In this document: positions 1 through 6,256 of the stretch, one piece after another
Layout of the letters: the number at the start of each line of letters is the position of its first letter
Position numbering within the stretch: the stretch's first letter is position 1
DNA from: Pseudomonadota bacterium
GTDB taxonomy: Bacteria > Pseudomonadota > Alphaproteobacteria > Rhizobiales > Xanthobacteraceae
DNA length: 9,275 bases
Assembly: GCA_023435725.1 (NCBI GenBank)
Contig: JAEYRD010000238.1
Span: forward strand, 1-9,275
Direction of reading: 5' to 3'
Position numbers and translations under genes: made by a program
The notes under the pieces: generated by a model
Seen by the model: only the letters and a program-made list of their open reading frames with translations
Databases searched by the model: none
What the model was told of the DNA's origin: nothing

Positions 1-47
1 GGCGTGGCTTCACGCCCGCGTGAGCCCGAACCAATTGGGGAGGGACC
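1..47. other. Window-edge intergenic stretch with small hairpin
   Basis: No coding region is visible here. Positions 1-16 form a short perfect hairpin (GGCGTG, loop GCTT, CACGCC). It lies just beyond the stop codon of the minus-strand acetyltransferase gene, so it could contribute to termination of that transcript. No T-tract is visible on either strand, so this is weak. Confidence 0.25.
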
Positions 48-554
48 TTACGCCGCCGTGAGGTCGCGAAGCATGTACGTCGCGCTTTCGCCGTAGGATG
101 CGAGCTTTGCCCGCAGCTCCGTATCCACCGTGACGGGCCGAAAGCCGAGATGCTCCCATAACGGCCGCGTGGCGTAGACTGAGACAAGCGCGAGCGTTGC
201 GATGCCTCTCGAGCGCGCGAGGTTCTCAATCGTCGCGATATAAGCGCGGGCAGCGCCGCCGCGACGATCAGGCAGCACGGCGACATCGTGCACGTAGAGG
301 CAGTCCGCATCATCGGGCAGTCGTTCGAGGAAGCCGTCGAGCGGCGGAATCCGGTGCTGCTTCCAGGGATGCGAGAGCCCGTAGCCGGCGATCCCGTCGT
401 CTGCGACGAGCACGCGGCAGCCCTCGGGATAGAACCGCATCTTTTCCGCGAGCACGTCGGCGCTTTCGGGGAGATCGGGATGGATCCGTGCCGCGATCGC
501 GCTGATCGCGGGCAGGTCTGTCGCGCGCGCGAGACGCCAATGCAGCTTGCTCAT
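48..554 (-). CDS. GNAT family N-acetyltransferase
   Basis: This 168-residue protein has the GNAT fold signature and probably transfers an acetyl group from acetyl-CoA to an unidentified amine in the cytoplasm. Motif A, the acetyl-CoA pyrophosphate loop, lies at residues 88-105: the beta-strand VHDVAVLPD is followed by R97-R-G-G100-A-A102, which matches the R/QxxGxG/A pattern. Motif B is the LWEHLGFRPV stretch at about 132-141, with the usual W and GF. The length is typical of single-domain GNATs. I chose the ATG at 554 (MSKLHW). The frame stays open to a TTG at 596, but that extension, RRNKLECVERRID, looks non-coding and no clear Shine-Dalgarno supports it. The gene diverges from the exported-protein gene at 696, leaving 141 bp between them for promoters. 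The family is clear; the substrate cannot be read from sequence. Confidence 0.85.
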   Translation of the reverse strand: MSKLHWRLARATDLPAISAIAARIHPDLPESADVLAEKMRFYPEGCRVLVADDGIAGYGLSHPWKQHRIPPLDGFLERLPDDADCLYVHDVAVLPDRRGGAARAYIATIENLARSRGIATLALVSVYATRPLWEHLGFRPVTVDTELRAKLASYGESATYMLRDLTAA

Positions 555-695
555 GTCGATCCGTCGTTCCACGCATTCCAGTTTATTCCGCCGCAATGCC
601 GCGCGCAGCGAAAATATCTTTGCCGCCCGGCTCAGGAATACGACGCAGCGCGCGGCGTACTACTCCTGCAAGCCAATTGCATGACAGGAGACACC

Positions 696-1082
696 ATGAC
701 GTCCTCGATCCGCCTCGCGTTCACGCTCGCCGCATCCCTCGCGATCATCCCCGCCGCCTTCGCCGCGCCGCCGACCAAGACCGGCAAGACCGAGAAGGGC
801 AACGTGCTCACCGACGCCAAGGGCATGACGCTCTACACCTTCGACAAGGATGCGGACGGCAAATCGGCCTGCAACGGTCCGTGTGCGACGAACTGGCCGG
901 TGCTGAAGGCCGAGGCCGGCGACGCCGCGGGCGACGGCTACACCATCATCACCCGCGACGACGGCTCCAGGCAGTGGGCCTACAAGGGCAAGCCGCTCTA
1001 CACCTTCGCCAAGGACCAGAAGCCCGGCGACATCACCGGCGACGGCTTCCTGAATGGCGCCTGGCATCTCGCGATGCCGTGA
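696..1082 (+). CDS. Exported small protein, Yx(FWY)xxD-motif family (COG4315-like)
   Basis: This 128-residue protein begins with a Sec-type signal peptide: T2-S-S-I-R, a hydrophobic core at about residues 7-20, and an AFA/A cleavage site near residue 23. The mature part holds two copies of the family motif, LYTFDKD at 46-52 and LYTFAKD at 101-107. Between them is a CNGPC segment with C59 and C63 that could form a disulfide, followed by the NWPVL signature (66-70). These are hallmarks of COG4315, predicted secreted or lipoprotein-like proteins of unknown function, often annotated as hypothetical. There is no lipobox cysteine here, so it is probably periplasmic. The ATG at 696 is supported by an AGGAG five bases upstream (686-690). 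The ATG at 681 and the much longer upstream open frame are unlikely because the signal peptide starts at 696. It converges on the PAS gene. Confidence 0.87.
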   Translation: MTSSIRLAFTLAASLAIIPAAFAAPPTKTGKTEKGNVLTDAKGMTLYTFDKDADGKSACNGPCATNWPVLKAEAGDAAGDGYTIITRDDGSRQWAYKGKPLYTFAKDQKPGDITGDGFLNGAWHLAMP

Positions 1083-1088
1083 GCACCA

Positions 1089-1121
1089 TGTATGAGGCTG
1101 CCTAGCGCAGCCCCTCATACA
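1089..1121. terminator. Hairpin between convergent genes, overlapping the PAS gene stop
   Basis: TGTATGAGG (1089-1097) pairs with CCTCATACA (1113-1121). CTGC (1098-1101) then pairs with GCAG (1107-1110), with a two-base CC bulge and the loop CTAGC. It lies 7 bp after one gene's stop and contains the last codons and the stop of the opposite gene. It is placed to act as a bidirectional terminator, but neither side has a T-tract, so it may instead be an mRNA 3'-end stabiliser. Confidence 0.45.
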
Positions 1122-1656
1122 CCATCAGCCCGCGTGCGATCTGCAGCTTGCGGATCGCGCGCGGCAGCAATTTCTCCGGCTGGTGCAGATAGCGCCAGGA
1201 GGTGAGGGTGTAGGCCGAAAGCGCGCCGCATTCGTCGTCGAACGGCGCGAGCACGCCGGTGATGCTCACCGGCGTGTGCGGTTTGGTGTTGAAGGGGAGC
1301 AGCAGAAGCTCGAGATGCGCCTTGCTGCCGTCCTCGCGCGCGGCAGTGATGCCGGCGATCGCACCTAACGTCTCGTCGGCGACGACGGTTGCGATCTCCT
1401 CGATCTCGCCGCGGCTGGCTTCGGTAAACAGCGCCGCAAAACTCCGGTCCTTGAGGTCGAGCCCCGCGAGCGCGCAGACGCGCGTGCCGGCGACGCGGAA
1501 CGGGAAGCCGAGGTCTTGCTCGCAGGACAGCACGAAGATGTCGCCAAGCAGGCCGCGAACGGCGGCCGGATCGATGTCGGCCCGGTCAGGGGCCCGCGCG
1601 GTGCCGCGCTTCTTGTCCCAATACGCGAAGAACTCGCGGCTCGACCGATGTTTCAT
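1102..1656 (-). CDS. PAS domain protein (PAS_5 / PF07310-like)
   Basis: This 184-residue single-domain protein matches the alphaproteobacterial PAS_5 family, which is thought to sense small ligands or redox state; most members are uncharacterised. The family pattern is visible: FFAYWDKKRG at 9-18, then the DRADIDPAAVRGLLGDIFVL block at 24-43, the FRVAGTRVCALAG strand/helix at 53-65, and LELLLLPF at 115-122. No kinase, GGDEF or DNA-binding output domain is attached, so any signalling would work through a partner. The ATG at 1656 is preferred, with a weak GGGGTGAG upstream; a TTG at 1695 in the same frame is an alternative. The region behind its start holds the CtrA-type box at 1807-1822, but the distance (about 150 bp) and intervening sequence give no clear promoter toward this gene. 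Confidence 0.8.
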   Translation of the reverse strand: MKHRSSREFFAYWDKKRGTARAPDRADIDPAAVRGLLGDIFVLSCEQDLGFPFRVAGTRVCALAGLDLKDRSFAALFTEASRGEIEEIATVVADETLGAIAGITAAREDGSKAHLELLLLPFNTKPHTPVSITGVLAPFDDECGALSAYTLTSWRYLHQPEKLLPRAIRKLQIARGLMVYEGLR

Positions 1657-1798
1657 GACTGAACGCTCACCCCGGGGAGCAACCTTGCGGGACAAACCTG
1701 TCCCGCTTCAGCGCACCCAAGATCCCTCTGTTGTTGTGCAGGAGGGGATTTGCAGCGTCCATGCCGCAGCGGCGTTTTCGGCGCTTCCGGGGTTGTCT

Positions 1799-1827
1799 TT
1801 GCGTCGTTAACGTTAAATTAACTATGC
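1799..1827 (+). promoter_or_regulatory. Sigma70-like promoter upstream of a putative small RNA
   Basis: TTGCGT (1799-1804) is a fair -35 and CTATGC (1822-1827) a fair -10 for an alphaproteobacterium, separated by exactly 17 bases. Transcription would start near 1834 and run to the terminator at 1996-2025. The spacer is AT-rich in an otherwise GC-rich region and contains the CtrA-type box. Confidence 0.45.
1807..1822. promoter_or_regulatory. Full CtrA-type binding box TTAA-N7-TTAAC
   Basis: The sequence TTAACGTTAAATTAAC fits the CtrA consensus TTAA-N7-TTAAC exactly (TTAA 1807-1810, seven bases, TTAAC 1818-1822). CtrA is the cell-cycle response regulator of many alphaproteobacteria, including Rhizobiales. 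The box lies in the spacer between the proposed -35 and -10, a position at which bound CtrA would be expected to block RNA polymerase rather than recruit it. Being AT-rich, the match could arise by chance, and I cannot show binding. Confidence 0.45.
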
Positions 1828-1935
1828 GCTTTGCCCGGGCCGCTGCCCTGCTAAGGTCATCGCGGTCGCAAGCCTCGCCGCTTTCAACCAGGTTCTCGGC
1901 GAGGCCTGTACACGGGCGTCAAACAGTTTGGTCGC

Positions 1936-1954
1936 GGGCCGGGGAGGGGTGGGG
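1936..1954 (+). other. Four-run G-quadruplex motif
   Basis: GGGCCGGGGAGGGGTGGGG has four G runs of three or four, with loops of 2, 1 and 1 bases. Motifs with such short loops usually form very stable parallel quadruplexes. It lies on the plus strand, inside the proposed transcript, so it could fold in the RNA. Confidence 0.6.
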
Positions 1955-1995
1955 ATACACCTTCATTCTTCTGGTACCGGAAGGCCGACACGGAC

Positions 1996-2025
1996 GGGGA
2001 GGGCTTTTCCAGGGCCCTCCCTTTT
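1996..2025 (+). terminator. Intrinsic (Rho-independent) terminator
   Basis: GGGAGGGC (1997-2004) pairs perfectly with GCCCTCCC (2014-2021) around a nine-base loop, with a possible G-U pair below, and is followed at once by TTTT, then CCGTTT. This is a textbook terminator on the plus strand. It lies upstream of the rhomboid coding region with no gene in front of it, which implies a separate short transcript or an attenuator. Confidence 0.7.
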
Positions 2026-2152
2026 CCGTTTGTGCACTTGCGCAAGGCCGGCAAAGGCGACTATCTCCAAGCGTAACGCTCCGATCGCGCCTGAAAGCGA
2101 AGCTGCCTTGGATTCCCCGCAAGATTCTCCGCCGCAAGATCCTTTGCCGGAC

Positions 2153-2929
2153 ATGCCGGCCGTCAGTGAGGAGGCTCCGCGCGAGCCGATCCTGACGCTG
2201 CCTGTGGCGCTGACCGCCTATATCCTCCTGCTGGCGGTGATCCATCTGCGGGTCCTGCTGCCGCCGGATCTCGAGAACTGGACCATCGACGTCTTCGGCT
2301 TCATCCCGAAACGTTACGACTCCTCGCTGCTCAATCTGCAGATCCCCGGCGGAGCCGGCGCCAAGGTGTGGACTTTCGTCACCTATTCGCTGCTGCACGC
2401 CAATCTGACCCATCTCGGTTTCAACGTGCTGTGGCTGCTGCCGTTCGGCAGCGCGCTGGCGCGCCGCTTCGGCGCTGTCAGGTTCTTCGTCTTCATGGCG
2501 GTGACAGCGGCGGCCGGCGCGCTCGCGCATCTCGTCACCCATGAGCATGCGGTGGCGCCGATGATCGGCGCCTCGGCCTCGGTATCGGGCGCGATGGCGG
2601 CGGCGATCCGTTTCGCGTTCGTCCGCGGCAGCTTCCTCTCGTTCAGCCGTTCGGACGCCGATACCGCCGCAAAAGTTCCGGCCCTGCCGCTGTCGCGCGC
2701 GCTGCGCGACGGGCGGGTGGTCGCGTTCCTCGCGGTGTGGTTTGGCGTCAACATCATCTTCGGCGTTGGTGCGATCGGGGTCGACGCCGAAACCACGAGC
2801 GTCGCATGGCAGGCGCATATCGGCGGCTTCTTCGCCGGCCTGTTGCTGTTCGCCCTGTTCGATCCCGTGCCGCGCGTGCGAAACGATGCTGCGGATGCGT
2901 CATCACGGGACATTTCGAACCGCATTTGA
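2153..2929 (+). CDS. Rhomboid family intramembrane serine protease
   Basis: This multi-spanning inner-membrane protein should cleave transmembrane helices of unknown substrates within the bilayer. Rhomboid hallmarks are all present (258-residue numbering from the ATG at 2153): a first membrane helix at about 17-36, the HANLTHLGFN motif with H82, H87 and N91, the nucleophile Ser141 in GAS-ASVSG, and the catalytic His222 in AHIGGFFAG. More membrane segments lie at about 108-126, 188-208 and 222-238. The residue after the catalytic Ser is Ala, not the common Gly. The start is uncertain. No Shine-Dalgarno precedes ATG 2153, and the frame is open upstream through an acidic, proline-rich stretch; a TTG at 2108 and an ATC at 2063 (five bases after AAAGG) are alternatives. 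Third-position GC is intermediate from 2063 to 2152 and high after it. A palindromic repeat follows the gene. Confidence 0.88.
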   Translation: MPAVSEEAPREPILTLPVALTAYILLLAVIHLRVLLPPDLENWTIDVFGFIPKRYDSSLLNLQIPGGAGAKVWTFVTYSLLHANLTHLGFNVLWLLPFGSALARRFGAVRFFVFMAVTAAAGALAHLVTHEHAVAPMIGASASVSGAMAAAIRFAFVRGSFLSFSRSDADTAAKVPALPLSRALRDGRVVAFLAVWFGVNIIFGVGAIGVDAETTSVAWQAHIGGFFAGLLLFALFDPVPRVRNDAADASSRDISNRI

Positions 2930-3001
2930 AGCGGCGCTTGCGGCCCGGCCTGAATTCATCCATCATTCCAGCCAAGAATGTTCTGAAGCGACAAGCCGCT
3001 A

Positions 3002-3070
3002 GAGCATGATCCGGACCCGAAGGCCGCGCTAGCGCAAGGTGTGTAGCGGTTTTCCGAAAAGATCATGCTC
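3002..3070. repeat. Palindromic intergenic repeat (Bradyrhizobium REP-like element)
   Basis: GAGCATGATC (3002-3011) and GATCATGCTC (3061-3070) are perfect 10-bp inverted arms around about 49 bp. The inner segment carries CCGGA near the left arm and TTTTCCG near the right, which also pair partly. I recognise this arm sequence from memory as a very common intergenic palindrome in Bradyrhizobium. It sits between the rhomboid stop and the CBS gene and could end rhomboid transcription or stabilise its mRNA. Confidence 0.7.
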
Positions 3071-3198
3071 AAACAATAGCGTAAGGCGATGCTTCGCAAA
3101 GCGCCCGAGCCTGAAACCGGCGCTGAAACTGTTAGTTGAAGACTCGCGAACAAGTCCGGATCGCCGACAGGCGGCCGGGTCCGATTCAGGAGGCGACA

Positions 3199-3627
3199 AT
3201 GACGGTACGTTCCATTCTCAACACCAAGGGCCACCAGATCATGAGCGTCGAGCCCGACGTCAAGCTGGCGGCCGCGATCAAGCTGCTCAGCGAGAAGAAG
3301 ATCGGCGCGGTGCTGGTGATGAGCCAGAGCCGGCTCGAAGGCATCCTGTCGGAGCGCGACATCGTGCGCGTGCTTGGCGAGCGCGGTGCTGGCGTGCTGG
3401 AGGAGCCGGTCTCTGAGGTCATGACCCGCAAGGTCGTGAGCTGCAAGGAGACCGACACGGTCGCCGAACTCATGGAGACGATGACCACCGGCAAATTCCG
3501 CCATCTGCCCGTGATGGAGAACAACAAGGTGGTCGGCCTGATCTCGATCGGCGACATCGTCAAGCGCCGCGTCCAGGAATACGAGTCCGAGCAGGAAGCC
3601 CTGCGCGACTACATCAAGACGGCCTGA
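3199..3627 (+). CDS. Two-CBS-domain protein
   Basis: The 142-residue protein is made entirely of a CBS (Bateman) pair, a cytoplasmic module that usually binds adenine nucleotides such as AMP, ATP or S-adenosylmethionine. CBS1 spans about 10-62 and ends in ILSERDIVRVLG, CBS2 spans about 72-127 and ends in LISIGDIVKRR; both show the expected G-I/L-S-x-x-D-I-V strand-helix turn. A charged helical tail (125-142) follows. No enzyme, channel or transporter domain is attached, so it probably acts by binding a partner or as an energy sensor. The start at 3199 is firm: AGGAGG (3188-3193) lies five bases upstream, although the frame is open to 3136. The gene stops 20 bp before the stop of the convergent patatin gene. 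Confidence 0.92.
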   Translation: MTVRSILNTKGHQIMSVEPDVKLAAAIKLLSEKKIGAVLVMSQSRLEGILSERDIVRVLGERGAGVLEEPVSEVMTRKVVSCKETDTVAELMETMTTGKFRHLPVMENNKVVGLISIGDIVKRRVQEYESEQEALRDYIKTA

Positions 3628-3647
3628 CCGGCCTCACTCGTTCGCCT

Positions 3648-4673
3648 TTACTCGTCGGCTTTGGGCGCGCTGCCCGCCGGCGCCGGCGCGAGCACCTCGA
3701 TCGCCTCCTGGATCGACTCCAGCGCGCGCTCGGCGGCGCGGCTCCCGTGCGCGATGAGCTCCTCGGCGCGATGGAAGTCGAACCAGCCGAACTGGCCGAC
3801 CCGCGGCGTGATCAGCATATCCGGCGGATCGCCGGCGAGGCGGGCGCGCGTGATGCGGTCCTGCATGATGTTGAAGGCATCGACCATCACCGAGGAGATG
3901 CCGGGCCGGCCGCCGCCGCCGAAGAACTCGCGCTTCATGGTTTTCTCGGGCGAGAAGAAGCGCGGGAAGCGTCGCTTGACCGTCGCATCCTCGGCCGAGG
4001 GCGCGACCGGTTCGGGCCTCGCGCCATGCGAATAGATCGTCGTGGAATGGGTGAAGATGTCGCTGGAAAGATTTGCAGCGATGACGATTTCGGCGCCGAG
4101 CGCGCGGGCGGCTGAAACCGGCACCGGGTTCACCAGGGCACCGTCGACCAGCCAGCGGTCGCCGATCAGGACCGGCGAGAAGATGCCGGGCAGTGCATAG
4201 GAGGCGCGCATGGCATCGACCACGCGGCCGCGCGTCAGCCAGATCTCGTGGCCGGTACGGACCTCCGTCGCAACGGTGGCGAACTTGACCGAGAGGTCCT
4301 CGATCAGGGTCTGGCCGATCGCCTCCTCGAGCCGGCTTGCGAGCTTCTCGCCGCCGATCAGGCCGGAGCCGTTGAGGCGGATGTCGAGATAACCGAGGAT
4401 ATTGCGCATGCCTTGCAGGCTGCGTCCCCATTCTTCCAGCGTATCGAGCTGGCCGGCCGCATAGGTGCCGCCGACCACGGCGCCGATCGAGGTGCCGACC
4501 ACGACATTGGGCACGATGCCGTTGGCAATCAGGGTTCTCAGGATTCCGATATGGGCAAAGCCGCGCGCCGCGCCGCCGCCGAGTGCCAGGCCAATGACCG
4601 GTCGGCGGGTGGCGCCGAGGCCGACCTTCTCGCCATTTGAGCCGGCTCCCCGACCCTTCAATCTCTCCAGCAC
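3648..4673 (-). CDS. Patatin-like phospholipase (RssA/NTE-type)
   Basis: This 341-residue protein carries the complete catalytic apparatus of the bacterial patatin family, which hydrolyses acyl esters of lipids with a Ser-Asp dyad. Visible elements are the oxyanion loop GGGAARG (32-38), the nucleophile elbow GTSIG with Ser62 (60-64), and DGA with Asp177 (177-179). The core ends near residue 220; the rest, including a GGGG stretch and a VGQFGWFDF segment, is a C-terminal extension seen in alphaproteobacterial members. There is no signal peptide, so it is probably cytoplasmic or membrane-peripheral. The start is a GTG at 4673, supported by AGGAGG (4685-4680) six bases upstream. It diverges from the exported-protein gene, with 223 bp between them, and converges with the CBS gene. 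The substrate is unknown. Confidence 0.92.
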   Translation of the reverse strand: MLERLKGRGAGSNGEKVGLGATRRPVIGLALGGGAARGFAHIGILRTLIANGIVPNVVVGTSIGAVVGGTYAAGQLDTLEEWGRSLQGMRNILGYLDIRLNGSGLIGGEKLASRLEEAIGQTLIEDLSVKFATVATEVRTGHEIWLTRGRVVDAMRASYALPGIFSPVLIGDRWLVDGALVNPVPVSAARALGAEIVIAANLSSDIFTHSTTIYSHGARPEPVAPSAEDATVKRRFPRFFSPEKTMKREFFGGGGRPGISSVMVDAFNIMQDRITRARLAGDPPDMLITPRVGQFGWFDFHRAEELIAHGSRAAERALESIQEAIEVLAPAPAGSAPKADE

Positions 4674-4896
4674 CGAAACCCTCCTACGCCGGGGCCAGCC
4701 CTAATGATCAGACTAGGCACCGTACTTGCACTCCGCCAGAACCGGGGCGAAGCATGGTTTATGCCGCTTTGGGAAGCGCACGGGGCAGGAGTATGGCGAT
4801 GGACGGTTGCCTCAGGACTAATCACGCAGGCGTCAATCGGGTTCCAAAGGGCCGAATTTCCTTGATTTTCCTAGGCTTGAATTTGCCGCGTTTTCA

Positions 4897-5988
4897 GTGA
4901 AAAGCAGTGGCATGACTCGCGGGGGTGACGGCATCATCGGATGGCGGCGCAGTGGCAGGCTGCTGCCGGCGCTGATCCTTGTCGCGTGCCTCGTTGTTAC
5001 CTTTGGCCAAGACGCTGCGCAGGCGCAGCTTTTCTCCGACCGCCCGCCGCCGGTGCCCCCGGCATCGGTTCCCGATCCCGGCGGCGCCGTTAGCCTCGCG
5101 CCTCCCTCTGGGCCGGGCGCCGGTCCCCCCAGCCTGCCGCCGACCCTGATGCAGCCGGTGACGCCGAGCATGCCGCCGCCTGCGGTCACGACCGTGCCGC
5201 CGGCCGCGCCGCTCAACGCGGCCGTGCCCGGACAGGCCGTGCTGTCGCTCACTGCGAAATACGGCAAGGACGCACCCGCGATCACCAGCGGCCTGGTCTG
5301 GCGCGTGTTTGCCGACCGTCCCGACGAGAACGGCACTTACAAGCTGATTCGTGAGGATCGCAACGCCACGCCCAACATCGTGCTGCCGCCCGGCAATTAC
5401 GTCGTGCACGTCGCCTTCGGCCTCGTCAGCGCGGTGCGCACCGTCAGCCTGAAGGGCGAGACCGACCGCGAATCCTTCGTGCTGCCGGCCGGCGGCCTGC
5501 GCATCGAGGGGCGCGTCGGCACCAGCCGCATTCCGCAGAACCAGATCTCGTTCGCGATCTACAAGGGCAGCCAGTTCGAGTCCGGCGAGCGCGCCTCGCT
5601 GGTGCCGAACGTCTCTGCCGGCGACGTCGTGCTGCTGCCGGAGGGCACCTACTACATCATCTCCAACTATGGCGACGCCAATTCGGTGGTGCGCTCGGAC
5701 ATCCGCGTCCAGGCCGGCAAGCTCACCGACGTCACCATCACGCATCGCGCCGCCGTCATCACGCTGAAGCTCGTCAGCGACCGGGGAGGCGAGGCGCTCG
5801 CCAACACCGCCTGGTCGGTGCTGACCCCCGGCGGCGACGTCATCAAGGAATCGATCGGCGCCTTCCCGCGCGTCGTGCTCTCCGAAGGCGAATACCGCGC
5901 CATCGCCAAGAACGAGGGCAAGGTCTACGAGCGTGGCTTCAACGTCGTCAACGGCGTCGACGGCGAAGTCGAAGTCGTCGCGCGCTAG
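4897..5988 (+). CDS. Exported protein with proline-rich linker and three tandem beta-domain repeats
   Basis: I do not recognise a named function. The 363-residue product starts with an arginine-containing n-region and a hydrophobic core (about 22-36). An AQA/Q site after residue 43 suggests Sec export, but LVAC at 28-31 also fits a lipobox, so lipidation at C31 is possible. Residues 45-112 form a linker very rich in Pro, Ala and Val. The rest contains three similar beta-rich units with the shared core x-V-x-L-x-x-G-x-Y: IVLPPGNY (161-168), VLLPEGTY (245-252) and VVLSEGEY (326-333). The key tyrosines are 84 and 81 residues apart. Each core is followed by a strand, a short G-containing turn and V/R-rich strands. 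This resembles transthyretin or carboxypeptidase-regulatory-like sandwiches, so a periplasmic binding or scaffold role is plausible but unproven. The start is GTG 4897 or ATG 4912; neither has a strong Shine-Dalgarno. Confidence 0.8.
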   Translation: MKSSGMTRGGDGIIGWRRSGRLLPALILVACLVVTFGQDAAQAQLFSDRPPPVPPASVPDPGGAVSLAPPSGPGAGPPSLPPTLMQPVTPSMPPPAVTTVPPAAPLNAAVPGQAVLSLTAKYGKDAPAITSGLVWRVFADRPDENGTYKLIREDRNATPNIVLPPGNYVVHVAFGLVSAVRTVSLKGETDRESFVLPAGGLRIEGRVGTSRIPQNQISFAIYKGSQFESGERASLVPNVSAGDVVLLPEGTYYIISNYGDANSVVRSDIRVQAGKLTDVTITHRAAVITLKLVSDRGGEALANTAWSVLTPGGDVIKESIGAFPRVVLSEGEYRAIAKNEGKVYERGFNVVNGVDGEVEVVAR

Positions 5989-6015
5989 CGCCTTCGCGCC
6001 GATGCCGCATGCGGT

Positions 6016-6037
6016 CGGGCGTTGGACTTCACGCCCG
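6016..6037 (+). terminator. Hairpin after the exported-protein gene
   Basis: CGGGCGT (6016-6022) pairs with ACGCCCG (6031-6037) around an eight-base loop, and the stem can be extended by a G-U and a G-C pair. It begins 27 bases after the stop codon at 5988. The following sequence is AT-rich but lacks a clean T-tract, so it is a possible, not certain, terminator. Confidence 0.4.
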
Positions 6038-6225
6038 GCACAATAATTCTCATCTAGCGCACGATCGTGCTGCCTCCTGTTACCTCTGAGATTGTGTGTG
6101 CGAGTGAACAGATGCTCATCTTCTGTGTTCTGCTTTGAATACTCGTGTCAGCGCGACGAAGCGCCTTGGAACGCGAAGAAACACCGCCAGCAGGGCCTTA
6201 TTCCAGAGGCGTCGCGACATCGTGA

Positions 6226-6256
6226 TTGCTGGTGCAAGATACGTATTTCCGATAAT
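6226..6256 (+). promoter_or_regulatory. Weak candidate promoter for the small gene at 6290
   Basis: TTGCTG (6226-6231) and GATAAT (6251-6256) resemble -35 and -10 elements. The -10 is 5 of 6 to TATAAT, but the 19-base spacer is long. It is the most AT-rich spot of the window, and a start near 6263 would leave a leader of about 27 nt before the ATG at 6290. Confidence 0.25.

Larger units (their letters stand above)
1834..2027 (+). ncRNA. Putative structured small RNA or terminated leader, unidentified
   Basis: This stretch contains no credible open reading frame but has a promoter in front and an intrinsic terminator at its end, giving a transcript of about 190 nt. Inside are a perfect 9-bp hairpin (GCCTCGCCG 1872-1880 with CGGCGAGGC 1897-1905, 16-nt loop), a small CAAAC/GTTTG inverted repeat at 1920-1930, a four-run G-quadruplex motif at 1936-1954, and the terminator stem. 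I checked it by eye against 6S, 4.5S/SRP, tmRNA and RNase P hallmarks and recognise none. It may be a stand-alone sRNA, or a leader that attenuates transcription into the rhomboid gene, whose first ATG lies about 125 bases beyond the terminator. The ends are inferred. Confidence 0.4.

Noticed and set aside
634..660. ECF/EcfG-type promoter (GGAAT, 17 bases, GTAC) before the exported Yx(FWY)xxD protein
   Set aside because: The -35-like GGAAT is present, but the -10 region does not match CGTT; too weak to annotate.
1834..2027. 6S RNA, SRP RNA, tmRNA or RNase P RNA identity for the structured unit
   Set aside because: None of the conserved cores (for example the SRP GGAAGCAGCC loop or the tmRNA tag region) is visible, and the gene neighbours do not suggest them.
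2111..2127. Two GATTC (GANTC, CcrM-type) methylation sites close together
   Set aside because: Two sites 12 bases apart in proline/serine-coding DNA are not enough to claim methylation control.
1731..2195. Plus-strand 154-codon frame across the CtrA box and terminator
   Set aside because: It runs through a promoter, G-quadruplex and terminator, is arginine-rich, and overlaps the rhomboid frame; it has no protein-like pattern.
1919..2818. Long minus-strand frame of 299 codons
   Set aside because: It is antisense to the rhomboid gene, very rich in Arg, Gln, Asp and Glu, as expected of a shadow frame in GC-rich DNA.
3621..3633. GGCC-TGACC-GGCC hairpin between CBS and patatin genes as terminator
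   Set aside because: The stem is only four pairs and no T-tract follows on either strand.
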